A stretch of DNA of 64,000 nucleotides from Quillaja saponaria (Eukaryota > Streptophyta > Magnoliopsida > Fabales > Quillajaceae): positions 6,324,001-6,388,000 of the forward strand of contig CM055615.1 in assembly GCA_029379385.1 (NCBI GenBank). The letters run 5' to 3'. Position 1 is the first letter of the stretch, and every line of letters starts with the position of its first letter. This document shows positions 48,299-62,632 of this stretch, piece by piece. The notes beneath the pieces are model-generated. The model searched no databases, was not told the DNA's origin, and was given only the letters and a program-made list of their open reading frames with translations. Position numbers and translations under genes: made by a program.

Positions 48299-49902
48299 AT
48301 GAAAGACGACGATGAGGGACACCATCGCCACCAACAGCAGCCAATCATCCCAGCCTTAGATTTCAAAAACCTTAGAGTAATCTCCGCCGTCGGCCGAGGA
48401 GCTAAGGGCGTGGTTTTCCTTACGAGAAATGAAACGTCTAATGAGTATCTAGCTCTCAAAGTGATCTCCAAAGATTTGATTGAGCAAAAGACAAAGGCTG
48501 ATAATAATGATGGCAGCGAGTATAAGAGGGTTTCATTTGAACAACAAGTACTACGTCGTTTTGATCATCCCCTATTGCCCAGATTGCTAGGGGTTTTGGA
48601 TACTGAGAAAATTGTTGGGTATGGGATTGAATATTGTCCTGGAGGTAATCTCTATTCCCTGAGAAAGAAACAAACCGAGAAAATGTTCTCTGATGATATC
48701 ATAAGGTATATTCTTTGCTTCCATTTTTTTTTTTTTTATGTTGTTTGGTATTGGTAGCCAAAAAAATTTGGAAATGTTAGATTTGAAATCTTTTTTGTCA
48801 TTTTGCTCCGTCCTGCGTAATCCTGAAATATATAATTAGAAAGAAACTGGATTTGATCCTGATTTAGAAACGATCGAAAATACTGAGTTCTGCAAAAACT
48901 CCTTTTCTATAATTTTTTTTATTTCAGAAAAAGAAAAGCGAACTTCAAATTTACCTGAGAAACAAACAGACCGATTTTATAATTTGTATGTAGCGTTAAT
49001 GTTGATTCGATTTTCTTTTCTGTAGGTTTTATGCAGCGGAAATCGTTCTGGCATTAGAGTATTTGCACAGTTTGGGGATAGTTTACAGAGATTTGAAGCC
49101 AGAAAATATTATGATCCAAGAAAATGGTCACATAATGCTCGTCGATTTTGATCTCTCCACAAAACTCCCACCTAGAACTCCTCGATCTTCACCGAGTTTC
49201 AACTCAACGCCGAGTTTTGACTCAGTGAAGACAAAGAAGAAGAAGAAAAAGAAACTGAGCCGGATCATTCCGCTTCACAGGTACTTTAACTCGGGGATTT
49301 CGCCAGATGTCTCGGCGCCTATTTTGGTTAACTCGCGGAGAACCGAGTCGGACTCGGTTGAGAAATCAAACTCTTTCGTCGGAACAGAGGAGTACGTGGC
49401 TCCCGAAGTGGTGTCGGGAAACGGTCACGATTTTGGCGTTGATTGGTGGTCCCTAGGGGTTGTCCTTTACGAAATGTTGTATGGTACGACGCCGTTTAGG
49501 GGATCGAATAGGAAAGAAACATTTTATCGGATACTAACAAAAGCGCCCGAGCTTACGGGAGAAACGACGCCGTTGAGAGATTTGATTGCGAAATTGTTGG
49601 AAAAGGACCCAATGCAAAGAATCGAACTGGAGGGAATCAAGGGGCATGATTTCTTTAGAGGGATTGAGTGGGACTCAGTCTTATGGATCAGTAGACCTCC
49701 TTATATTCCTGAAAATGAGATTGAGGGTATGAAAGGAATTAACAAAATTGAAGTGGAGTCCTTTGTCCAAGGAATATTTTGTGAAAAGAATGATGGAGGA
49801 GAGGAGAGTAAGAATAATGAAGAGAATGTGTCTGATAAAGGAGTGTTAGTGGAGGAACTAAATCAAAACCCTACTCAAAGTTCTAATTTCTTCGTTTTTT
49901 AA
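48299..49902 (+). CDS. OXI1: AGC-family Ser/Thr protein kinase, OXI1 (AGC2-1)-like
   Basis: Two exons, 48299-48705 and 49026-49902, with a 320-bp GT-AG intron; 427 aa. OXI1 is a PDK1-activated kinase linking oxidative and lipid signals to MAPK cascades. Gly-loop GRGAKG at residues 32-37, ATP-binding Lys54 (ALKVI), helix-C Glu in RVSFEQQVL (~81), catalytic YRDLKPEN (156-163; Asp158) and DFD (176-178) in place of DFG, which is the plant AGC-VIII hallmark. A ~70-residue insert rich in Ser and Lys separates DFD from the activation segment [14 protein letters not shown]. The protein ends NFFVF, an FxxF PIF motif that docks PDK1. The start ATG follows CACC and opens just before the kinase domain, as in OXI1. 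The frame is intact, so it is probably functional. The other candidate is the close UCN/AGC2 branch. Confidence 0.93.
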
Positions 49903-49991
49903 TTTTATTATAATTTTTTTACATTTTTGATATTTTCCTATTCTATAGTTATATATGTAGATATTATTCCTTTAGAAGTTATTTCAAAACG
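49903..49991 (+). other. 3' UTR of the kinase gene
   Basis: AT-rich sequence after the stop, including TTTTATTATAATTTT. I did not find a canonical AATAAA close by. Confidence 0.4.
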
Positions 49992-50005
49992 ACAAGTTTA
50001 ATGTG

Positions 50006-50080
50006 CAGATATGAGTAAAGCATGTCCGCTCTTGTTGGTATACATGCTGGTAACTCACATAACGAGAATGTCTAAAGTTG

Positions 50081-50109
<29 letters not shown>
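50006..50109 (+). mobile_element. Short poly(A) retro-insertion with 14-bp target duplication
   Basis: About 75 bp of sequence followed by about 29-30 A (50081-50110), flanked by perfect copies of ACAAGTTTAATGTG at 49992-50005 and 50110-50123. A poly(A) tail plus a 14-bp direct repeat is the signature of LINE-mediated insertion: a SINE, a 5'-truncated LINE or a processed RNA. The body includes GGTAACTCACATAACGAG, but I do not recognise the source. Confidence 0.85.
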
Positions 50110-50111
<2 letters not shown>

Positions 50112-50123
50112 AAGTTTAATGTG

Positions 50124-51080
50124 TTGTTAATTTTTGTTTAGATGAAGGAATGTGCATACCAATTGCCAAACACCAAGCATTAGATTTAACAACATTGACA
50201 AAACAATTACCATTAACATATTCCAATTATTTATCTGCTCATGGTAATATGACTATAAAAAATATTTAAATAAGAAATTAAGAGTTCACGTGTCAAATAA
50301 CAAAATAAAAGTTGAAAGTTTTCCGATACAAATTAAAGATTCAAATTGAAATCAATCCATTTCTAATAAATCTTGGCAAAAGTATTAGAAGTTTAAAACA
50401 TAATAGCAAAAAACATTCATACATCTAAAATTCCATCCACAATTTTAAAGTAAATAATTTAATCATCGGTGGTAGTGGATTCTCTAGATTCCAAAATAAG
50501 AGTCTTGCACCACAATTCGAACAGCAATTTCTTAAGGAACTACATTTAACAAATACAAATAACTAGCACTTGCTCTACATAAACGGGTGGATATGGGTGG
50601 ACATGGGTTGGGTCTCATGGGTACGGGTAAAACTTGCATGTATTCTCATGAGTCTATTATTTCAAAACCCTTAACCTACATTTTGCAGATAGTTAAAACG
50701 GGTTTACGGTCCGGGTACTGTATTGCCTTGTCTACATGAAATGTTAAAAGTGTGCATGAGAGAGACGGACGCTAGCAGGACTAGGAGGGATTTGTAGGGT
50801 CCTTTACTGAATTTTGAAAATTTTTATTATTAACCTTTACAAGTTTATACTTTTATCATTTTGACCCCTATCAGATTTTGAAAAATTTGTATATTGACTC
50901 TTAAAAGTTTTACTATAATTCTGATCCGTCTAAAATTTGATATCTTATATAATTGTGACCCAATTTTTGGAAAATTTATTTTTGACGTTTAAAAGTTTAC
51001 ATTTCTATCATTTTTATCCCTATAAGATTTTGTACAAATTGTAGTTTGACTCTAAAAGTTATACTTCAAACATTTTGGTC
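50124..51080. repeat. Intergenic sequence with imperfect TTTTGACCC/AAAAGTTT repeats
   Basis: At 50800-51080 a unit of about 60-65 bp recurs imperfectly, each with TTTTGACCC or GACTCTAAAAG, then AGATTTTG.A.AAATT. A GGGT-rich patch (GGGTGGATATGGGTGGACAT, 50585-50604) resembles ends of dispersed plant repeats. No gene. Confidence 0.45.
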
Positions 51081-51660
51081 CCTACAAAATTTAATTTTTA
51101 TAACTATGAGGTTGAAATTGATAGTGTGCATTTTAGAATTAAAATTAGAATTTTTCAACTCAAAGAAACAACTATTTTTGCTGCCTACTGTTGGCCCTTT
51201 TCCAACAAAAAATTAATCCATCCGTTGTTGGCCGCCACTATTGTCTCATTGACTAGACGAATACAATACCAACCACCATCAGAACTTGCCAAAGATAATA
51301 ACAACTGCAGTCAATCATCATCGAGATAACCAAATAGAACAACAACTATTGTTAGGATACGCCGGACAATAACAATTTTCATCTAAACTTATTGGAGATG
51401 ATGACAATCACTGCCAAAAACTGTCGGAGATGATAGAAACTATTGTTAAAAGATGTCACAGACTACGAAAACCATCACTAGAACTGTCAAAGACAACAAC
51501 GACCACTATTAGAAATTGTTGGAGATGATGACAACCACCAACAAGAACTTAAAACACAATTCTGGTTATAATTACTGAAGTGATCCAAACTCATATATTA
51601 TAATTCTAACCAATTTTAATTTTAGTAAAATTGAATGATCCAAACGTAGCCTTATTCTTG
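51081..51660. repeat. Imperfect minisatellite-like block, related to 13.6-14.0 kb
   Basis: Cores such as ACCACCATCAGAACTTGCC, CTGTCAAAGACAACAACGACC and TTGGAGATGATGACAA recur with a spacing of roughly 40 bp. They match the block at 13640-13990. The right edge carries GATCCAAACGTAGCC, like the CAAACGGAGCC edge of the first block. Probably two members of one non-autonomous element family. Confidence 0.45.
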
Positions 51661-51944
51661 ATTGTGACATTATGCAAATTTTCTTTTTTTTTACTTTTTG
51701 ATAGTGAATTAATATTTGATACATTATGAATGTATCTAATTTTTACATATTATTAAGAAGAGAGTGACATGATCCAAATGGACTATGATTGTTTAATGAC
51801 ATTGTACATACATATATTTATGCACCAATAGTAGATCAAATAATAATAATAAGAAATGACTTTACTTACACTAATCACTTACCATTGATTTAGTCAAATG
51901 GACTAATATGTTATAATTCTATTTACTAAAACCAGGGGTGGACC

Positions 51945-52110
51945 CACAAAAATGTTTAATAATTTGGCCCAGTGGTTTATTTTTTTTCAGTTGAGGGTGT
52001 GAGGTATTGAGTTCAACTCTTTTGGCTTGCTATACCTAACAAATACATAAATTTTTTTATTATCACTATAAATGTATCTTATTTGAAAAAGTACTTTTTC
52101 TTTTTTTTTT
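51945..52110 (+). repeat. Possible tRNA-derived SINE
   Basis: TTTGGCCCAGTGG (about 51963-51975) resembles a pol III A box and GAGTTCAACTC (52009-52019) a B box, with spacing of about 40 bp as in tRNA-derived SINEs. No clear target duplication found. Confidence 0.4.
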
Positions 52111-54164
52111 CCAAAAATAACACTAGACAATTAGAAAAAATAAATAAACTTTATCAAAACAAAATTGTAAGACTAAAACAAGTTTTTTTTTTTTTTTTTT
52201 GTTCAAAATAAATGTGATTTAGTTTTCTTTGGCCTTTTTGGCTGTTCATAACCTTTACATAATTTCTTTATTTTTATTATCACTATAAAAAATCTTATTT
52301 CAAAAAGTTTAATTTGACAATTAACAAAAAATTTAACTAAACAAAACAAAAATTGTAAAACTAAAACAAGTCATTCTTTTGTCCAAAATAAATAAATCTC
52401 GTTAATTATAATTCTTTGTAGTCAAAATTGAGTTTTTTTTCAGATTTGTAAACCAAAAAGTTTAATATAGCATTTTAGAAAAGAAAAAAAAACCTAAACC
52501 GATTTAATTTATATTAAAGTAATTAAGATTATGTACAAATTTCAAAAAAAATATATGAAGGTTTATTGAAATAAATATAAAAATAAAATAAAATTATGCG
52601 TAAGATATATTTTAAACAAAAGTTTAATGACAAGTTAACTTTAAAATCAAAATAAAAACATAACAAAAAAAATGGAAAAAAGTATAATTTACTTATTACT
52701 AATTTATTTTTTAGGGTTATTTTTATAAATATAATGTTTAGGAATAATATGTTATCTTAGCCATTATTTTTTTGTTGCTTCATAGTAAGTTTGTTGTGCT
52801 TATAATGTATAATGAGAGATAATTCTCTCCGGTTCAATTGACCTTCACCATTACTTTATTTCAATTTTTAGGACTAGCACACTTTGCCTTTTATAATGCA
52901 TTATTATTATTATATATATATATATATAGATATATTTATATTTTTTATTTTAAAAATAATCATTAATTTAATTTTTATTTGTAACTCATTTTAAGGTGAA
53001 GAATATCATATCATAGTTAATTTAACTAAAAAATGTTAAATCATACTTGTCTTTTAATAAAATTAAGAATATTGTATTTAATTTTATGATTTAGTAATGT
53101 CTATGTTTTAAAAATAGAAAATGTCCTTGTAAATTTACCGTAATACATAGAGGTTAGAATTTACTGTTTTTATTTAATTTTTTTTAAGAAAATGAAAATT
53201 TAGGTAGGCTACTCTATCCATTTTGATAAGGAACATTGTGCTCATCAATACTATCCCTATATCTAGAAAACCCCACCACATGGACCGAAATTTGAATAAT
53301 TTAATTATAAAATAACTTATAATTTTAAAAATATCAATATGACATCGGCTTGGCACAGATTATGTAAAATTCCTAGGTCCATTCTTGACTGAAAGTGTAT
53401 AAATTTATATACTAATTGTGAATCAAATATTAATTTTAATAACAATGTTAAAATTACAAAGTCAACCATAAATTATGTGTGAAAAATAAAATACACTAAT
53501 AGAAACTATAAAAGAATTTTACTAGAAAAGACAAAAAAACTGCCAATTTTTTTAGTAGAGATTATGATTCAACTAATTAGGCTAGAGAAAGCAAAAATTT
53601 CCTCTGGCATATTACTGGAATATAGACTGACTCGTTCGTAAAGCAAAAAGACTTCAGTCAATGAAGAAAAAAAAAAAGACTTAAGTCATTGAAGAAAAAA
53701 AAAAAGACTTTCAGTCAATCTATATTGCAGAATTCTGAATTCCATTTAATATGGATGGTGTTGGTGGCTAAAATCTCTTCCACCAAGAATTCATAGCTGA
53801 TTGTTAATGGTAGCATATTAATCCTGTTTGTTGCTACTATAGCCGTACGTTTCGCGCATGGAAGCAATTTTGGCATTGATGGAATTGGCATGACCAAACA
53901 ATTTGTTTCTTTTAAATGTTAAGCTGCATGTGACATGTCTATCAGTCATCAATTAAGCACGGGCAATGCAATCAATTTACCTAAAGATGTAAGTACTCTG
54001 AATGGGAAAATAAATATTTCTAAGTTTGGTAAGAACAATCCTATATTTTAAACAAATTACAATATTTTACAAATTAATTATTATTATTATTTTTATAATA
54101 ATCTTAGACAATTGTTAGTTTAATTTTGAGGTATATCATAATTTTAATAATATCATCAACTTAG
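52111..54164. other. AT-rich intergenic sequence
   Basis: No gene recognised. It has a TA microsatellite at about 52909-52927 and, at 53640-53715, three tandem copies of an about 29-bp unit (AAAAAGACTTCAGTCAATGA with variants). Confidence 0.5.
53640..53715. repeat. Three-copy tandem repeat of about 29 bp
   Basis: AAAAAGACTT(C/A)AGTCA(A/T)TGAAG separated by A-runs is repeated twice, followed by a third, partial unit AAAAAGACTTTCAGTCAAT. Confidence 0.75.
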
Positions 54165-57100
54165 CTCAACTTTAGTAATCTTTAAATCTTAAACTTGTTA
54201 GGGTCGGCTATATAAATCATTTTCCTATATTCGCCTCAATCCAATACTTCATTTTCGATAATGCCTAGAGTAGTCATATTATTCTCAATGACTACCCCCC
54301 ATGTAAGTTTTGGTCTCCCCCTACCACGTCTAATACCTTCCACCTGTACTAACTCACCTTTTGTAATTACGGCGTCCATTGGCCAACGTTAGATTCTCCC
54401 TCATTTTCTCTTTGATAGGTGCAACCTCCAACCTTCCTACGGATCTCCATATTTCTCATTCTATCAATTCTTGTATGTCCAGTCATCCATCTAAATATTC
54501 GCATTTTGACTACTCCCATCTTATGCGAGTATTGTTTCTTAAATTTTCAACATTTAGAACCATACAACATAACCGGTCTCACTGTCATCATGTAGAATTT
54601 CCTTTCAACCTATTTGGGATTTTAGGATCATATAAAACTCCTGAAACACTCTGCCATTTCACTCATCTTGCCTTGATCTTATGGTTCACATCATACTCAA
54701 TTACGCCATCTTTTTGTATAAATGAACCTAAATACTTAAGCACACCCTTTTTAGGAGTTGTCTGACTATTCAAAATTATTTCAGTTGAGCCTCCTCTAGT
54801 ATCACTGAAATCGCACTCCATATACTCAGTTTTCGTCCTACTCAACCTAAGACATTTAGTTTATAACGCGTTCCTCTATAATTCTAGTTTAGAATTTAAA
54901 CCTTCTTTAGTTATGTCTACCAACACGATATCGTTGACAAAAAGCATGCACCATGTAGCCCTATCCTAAATAGTTGAAGTAACTTGGTGAACACCTATCA
55001 TGATTAAAAACTCTCCAGTCATACAATCTACGGTCTGCACCTTAGTCATTATTTCCTTATACATATCTTTAATAACTTCTACATATTTAGTTGGGATTAT
55101 CTTCTTCTTAAGAACCCACCATAAAACTTGTATCGGTACCCTATTATAAGTTTTTTTTATAACAATAAAGGCCATGTGCAGATCCTTTTTATTTTCTCTA
55201 TATTTCTCTATTAATCTCCTAAGTAAGAAAATAATCTCCATTGTAGATCTTCCAAGCATAAAGTCAAATTGATTCTCATAAATTAGAGTCTTATTTCTAA
55301 GTCTACGTTCAATCACTCTTTCCCAAAGCTTCATTGTATGACTTATAAGTTTTATTCCGTGATAATTCGTACAATTTTGAATATCTCCTTTGTTCTTATA
55401 AAAAAGGAATCAACGTACTCTCTCCCATTCATTGGGCAATTTCTTAGTCACTAAAATATTGTTAAAAAGATTTGTAAGCCAAGTTACGCCAATATCTCCT
55501 AGGCATTTCCAAATTTCAATAAGAATATCATCTGATCCTATTACATTACCATTTTTCATCTTATGAATAGCTTTTTTAACCTCCTGTACTTTAATCTGAC
55601 GAACAAATCTATGGTTCATATCATTGAATGCATCATCTAGTTTCCCGACAGCAACACTAGACTCTCAAATAAATAAGGTATCGAAATAAATTTGCCATCT
55701 CTCATTTTCCTTAATTAAAACCTTGTCTCCCTCATCCTTAATGTACTTAATCTGATTTAAATCTCTAGTTCGTCTTTCTTTTTGTTTGGCAAGCCTATAA
55801 ATATCATTCTCTCCATCCTTTATCCCTAACTTTTGGTAAAGTCCTTCACAAACCTTACATTTAGCTTCCCTAACTGCCTTCTTAGCATCTTTTATGACTT
55901 GTCTAAAACACTCGTAATTATCTTCATTTCTACAACTGTGCAATCTTTTATAACACTCTTTTTTTATTTTAATAGCTTGTTAGACTTATTCGTTCCACTA
56001 CCATGACTCCTTACTTGGTGGTCCACATTCTCTACTTTCTCCTAACACCTCTTTAGCTGTATTCTTAATACGACTCATCATCTCATCCCAAATCGTATTA
56101 AGCTTTCCTTCCACAATTCATGAGTCACCATGTAACATTTTTTTTTTAAAAAGAGCAATCGTTCCTCCATTCAAATTCTACCATCTAGTCATACTACTCC
56201 TATTACTTTTATGTTTTCTCTTCCAACACTTAACACCAACAGCCATAACCAAAAGTTTGCACTGAGACACACACTCCGAGTATAATTTTACAATCTTTAC
56301 ATAACACCTCATCAACCTTCCTAGTTATAACAAAATCTATTTAGCTCTTATTAAGCCCGCTACTAAAGGTGACTGAGTGTGACTATCATTTCTTAAAGAA
56401 CGAGTTGTCTAAAATCAAATCATACCCAACCAAAAAATCCAAAATAGACTCATTACCCTCATTCATATCTCTGTAATCATAATCTTCATAAACTATCTCA
56501 AAACCCTCATTAGTATTTCCTACATGGTCATTCAAATCTACTCCAATAAAAAGTTTCTCTCCTAACAATATTCCTTTTATTATCTCATCTAAGTCTTCCC
56601 AAAATACTTTCTTTATAGCTTCTTCTAGTCTTATTTTTAGAGCATAGGCACTAATGATATTGAAGGTTTTCTCGTCTATCATAAATTACTAAAATTATTT
56701 AATCACCTTTCCACTTGACTTCTACAACCTCATTCTTGAAATTTCCATTAACAATATTCGCAACTCCATTCTTATTTCTATTCTTACTTGTATACCATAT
56801 CTTGAATTTTGTTCTCTCTATGTCTCTAACCTTTTCTCCTACTCACTTAGTTTCTTGCAAGCAAGCAATATTGACCCTCCTTATACTCATAGTATCTACT
56901 AGCTTTCTCAATTTATTGGTAAGAATCCTTATGTTCCAAGTAGATATGTGAATCTACTATTGGACTAGCTTCTTTATCCTTACTCGCTCTCAATGCAAGA
57001 ACCCTTGCTCATTTCACAACATACCTGAGGGTCGATGTGGGGCACCACTAAGAATATGATGACCTAACCCTTACTCATTTCTCACTACAACTGAGGTCTA

Positions 57101-57245
57101 ATGCAACCTATCACTAAGAGGATTACACCCCAACGAATATTTGGTAGGATTCATCTCATAGGGTTTTACTAGTTTTACGTTGGCCGCAACCTATTACAAC
57201 CTTCCTCCTTTACCCCAGCTTGGACCGACAGAGAAAACTCAGGCA
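54165..57245 (-). mobile_element. RTE-type LINE, near full length, decayed
   Basis: About 3.1 kb on the minus strand, the usual length for plant RTE elements. It has a 5' region, an endonuclease (about 56950-56386), a linker (55943-55665), reverse transcriptase (55619-54900), a C-terminal region (54845-54663) and a typical RTE 3' end (GTCGGCTATAT on the plus strand, about 54204-54214, preceded by an AAATCTTAAAC block). One coding frame, no gag-like ORF1. Stops and frameshifts throughout. Confidence 0.93.
54400..56980 (-). pseudogene. RTE endonuclease-reverse transcriptase, decayed
   Basis: Endonuclease: RILTNKLRKLVDTMSIRRVN (about 56930-56870), INIACLQETK-type box (NIACLQETK, about 56872-56846), FNIISAYALKIRLEE, then LFIGVDLNDHVGNTNEGFE (about 56545-56490; catalytic D of GDLN-type box present). 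RT: VKKAIHKMKNGNVIGSDDIL (about 55590-55530), LWERVIERRLRNKT and NQFDFMLGRSTMEIIFLLRR (55330-55210), AFIVIKKTYNRVP (first catalytic Asp position, normally FIDLEKAYD, lost), and CMLFVNDIVLVD (about 54955-54920) where FADD is expected. The last domain reads TKTEYMECDFSD and GVLKYLGSFIQKDG. Two of the catalytic positions are therefore damaged. Confidence 0.9.
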
Positions 57246-57354
57246 GAGTTAAGCTGAATAATATCACATTAGCAATAAATTAGTTTAAGACATTTAAACA
57301 TTGTCAGTGAATAAAATTATAACACATCAGCCTACTTATTAAATTACAAGTAGT

Positions 57355-57724
57355 GATTGGTATTAGTGACACATGTCACTCTTTTATTCAATGATAATAT
57401 AAAAATTAAAATGCATTGACAATAAATCAAATATTAATTCTAAAAATATTTATCTTTATCTCAAATTTGCACAATTTTTGGCTAATTAGTTATAAGTTTC
57501 ATATGAGATCTATATACAATGCATATATCTATAGAGAGAGATTGGTATTAGTGACACATGTCACTCTTTTATTCAATGATAATATAAAAATTAAAATGCA
57601 TTGACAATAAATCAAATATTAATTCTAAAAATATTTATCTTTATCTCAAATTTGCACAATTTTTGGCTAATTAGTTATAAGTTTCATATGAGATCTATAT
57701 ACAATGCATATATCTATAGAGAGA
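57355..57724. repeat. Perfect 185-bp tandem duplication
   Basis: Unit 1 is 57355-57539 and unit 2 is 57540-57724, both starting GATTGGTATTAGTGACACAT and ending ATCTATAGAGAGA. I found no difference between them. A GA microsatellite continues after unit 2. It lies between the RTE LINE and the ribosomal protein gene and has no coding potential. Confidence 0.95.
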
Positions 57725-60079
57725 GAGAGAATGTGTTATATATTATCAACTTAATATAATGAAAGGTAGTGTAATTTACTCAGGAAAAATCGGCACTGAA
57801 TTGGCTATGATTATAATTAATAACTAAATTATTTTTCTTTTCTTTTTCTTTTCTTTTATGTAAATATAATGTTAGTTTCTTATATTCCAATCAAAAACTT
57901 TGTTGAATAATAACATATAGTGTATACCTCAATTTTTTTAATTTATATATATATATATATTTGTGTCAATTCCTCATATTTTATAGGTATTTACCTCAAT
58001 CCATAATTGAATGACGGTTTTATCCCTGTAATTGTCTCTCTCTTTCTAAGAATATTACACAAGCCATCTTGTGAGAAGAACTCCTCGTTTCACTTTCTAG
58101 AATGGAGGCACATTTTTGACAAACTCACTTTATTGACTAAATGTATGATCTTTGATAAATATGTCGTTTTGACATGGTACCTCCTCTTGATCTTTAAGAA
58201 AATTTTTTAAAAAAATAAAAAAATTCGTCGTTTTTGACTTATTAGGTAGCTTATAAATACGGGGAAGAAAAAGATGAAATAGCGGTATGCACATACCGTT
58301 GAGAGTGGACATTGGTCATCTTTTCAATTACAATAGCGTCATTAGATGGAGTTTTTGACTAATTATTTTCTAATCAGGTGATTTAGATCTTCAATATAAG
58401 CCTACTAAATAGAGATGGAGTTTGACAAAATCACTTGATATTTTTAGTAATATGTCCGATATTAGATATGAATGATATATTATAAGTAATATAGTTTTAT
58501 TCAATTATTAATAAAGTAAAATTATTTCATAGTTAATTGTACGTTATTCTCATTTATATAAGTTTAGCTACTTATTAATTAATTCCTTAAAATTAACATG
58601 ATAAATTTTGTAAAGTAAAAGTAATGAAAATAAGCTCTAACATGTGATCGGTCATATTTATGATATGAATTTTCTTAATATTTATTATTCAACATTCTAA
58701 TCGTAGATCATTATTATTAAGAATTATAATGTTCAATTAGATTAGTACAAATTATTGTTCGATTAAATATTGAGAATGATCGTTCTCATGACCATTTGTA
58801 TAGTTGCCATTATAAAAAATAACTTGGTGCTTGATAAAAAATGAGTCTACTGAATTAACTCGATCAAGTCAATAGAAGTTCTTAGTTTCAGTAATGTATG
58901 TGATTTTCTGACTTGCAACATTATAGATAGGTTGTGCATAGATTATTAAATTTTGATTATATCTCTATATATGATTTAGCATGAGTTATACTAGTTGATA
59001 TTTGATATGACTTTCTATGTTTGGAGATCTATGAATGTCAAGACATTTATCACTCTCGGTAAAGATAAATAATGTTTTATATTAAGACATAGGTTAGAAA
59101 ATCTCTAGTCAAGATAATGCAAAATTAGATTAAAGAATCTAGATTTTGATACACACCATTTATGACTTATAGATAAATTTATTAGATTAAACAATTTAGG
59201 ATTTACAATAATCCATACTCTGTAAGTTTAATCATGAACATTGGATCACAGAAAAATTGCGTTGTATAGCAACTGACAACAATAATGTAATTTCAGCTTA
59301 ACACGAAGATAAGTGATCACACAATTAATTAAGAGCAGTTTTAGACTTCCATATAATTATAAACAATTAGTATTTAATTAGCGTTTTGATTTTAATTGTC
59401 CTATTTGACTCGTGATCCTAAAAGTAGGAACGAAAGTAAAATTTGCCAAATTACACACACGAAAAGGTGTAATCTTGCCTCTTTTTTCTTAATAACACCA
59501 TATTCTCTTAATAATGTCACTAATGGCTATTTAATTCACGTTGCACCTCCTGCTCTTTGGAGCATTTATGTCAAGACTTACAGCATCAAGAGGTACAAAT
59601 TGTCATGTTTGGAGTATTTAACAACAATTAACCACTTGAAGAAATTAAAGACTATATTTTGAATAACCTTTCCAATTTAACATCACATAAATGCCACATG
59701 CAAATATTGTTTCTCAAAAAAGTAAGAGTTAAACTGTTTTTTTGGATACAAAAATGTTCTAGTCATATAACCCATGATGATCAAAACTTTTTGGTAAACA
59801 GTTTGTAACTTGACATTCTTAACTATTATTTATTTTCTTCAATGTACAATTCTTACTTAATCCGCTGCTGTTGCTCAGTTTCAAGTTTCCAAATTCAGGG
59901 AGGTAAAAATAAACAGCCAAATGACTAAAGCAGTGAAACCAAATTTAAAAATCATTAGAAAAAAAGCAGTACAATCCATACGAAATACGACCATTATAAA
60001 ATTTAGTAGAAATCCGAAAGACCTGTAACTGCCTACCACAGAATTGTTAAAAGCAAAATGACCAGACAAACAGCAGCAA
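57725..60079. other. Intergenic sequence and 3' flank of RPL32
   Basis: AT-rich, no gene recognised. It has a TTTTC-rich tract at about 57834-57860 and a TA microsatellite at about 57943-57960. The last about 250 bp should contain the 3' UTR and poly(A) region of the minus-strand RPL32 gene. Confidence 0.45.
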
Positions 60080-62632
<2,553 letters not shown>

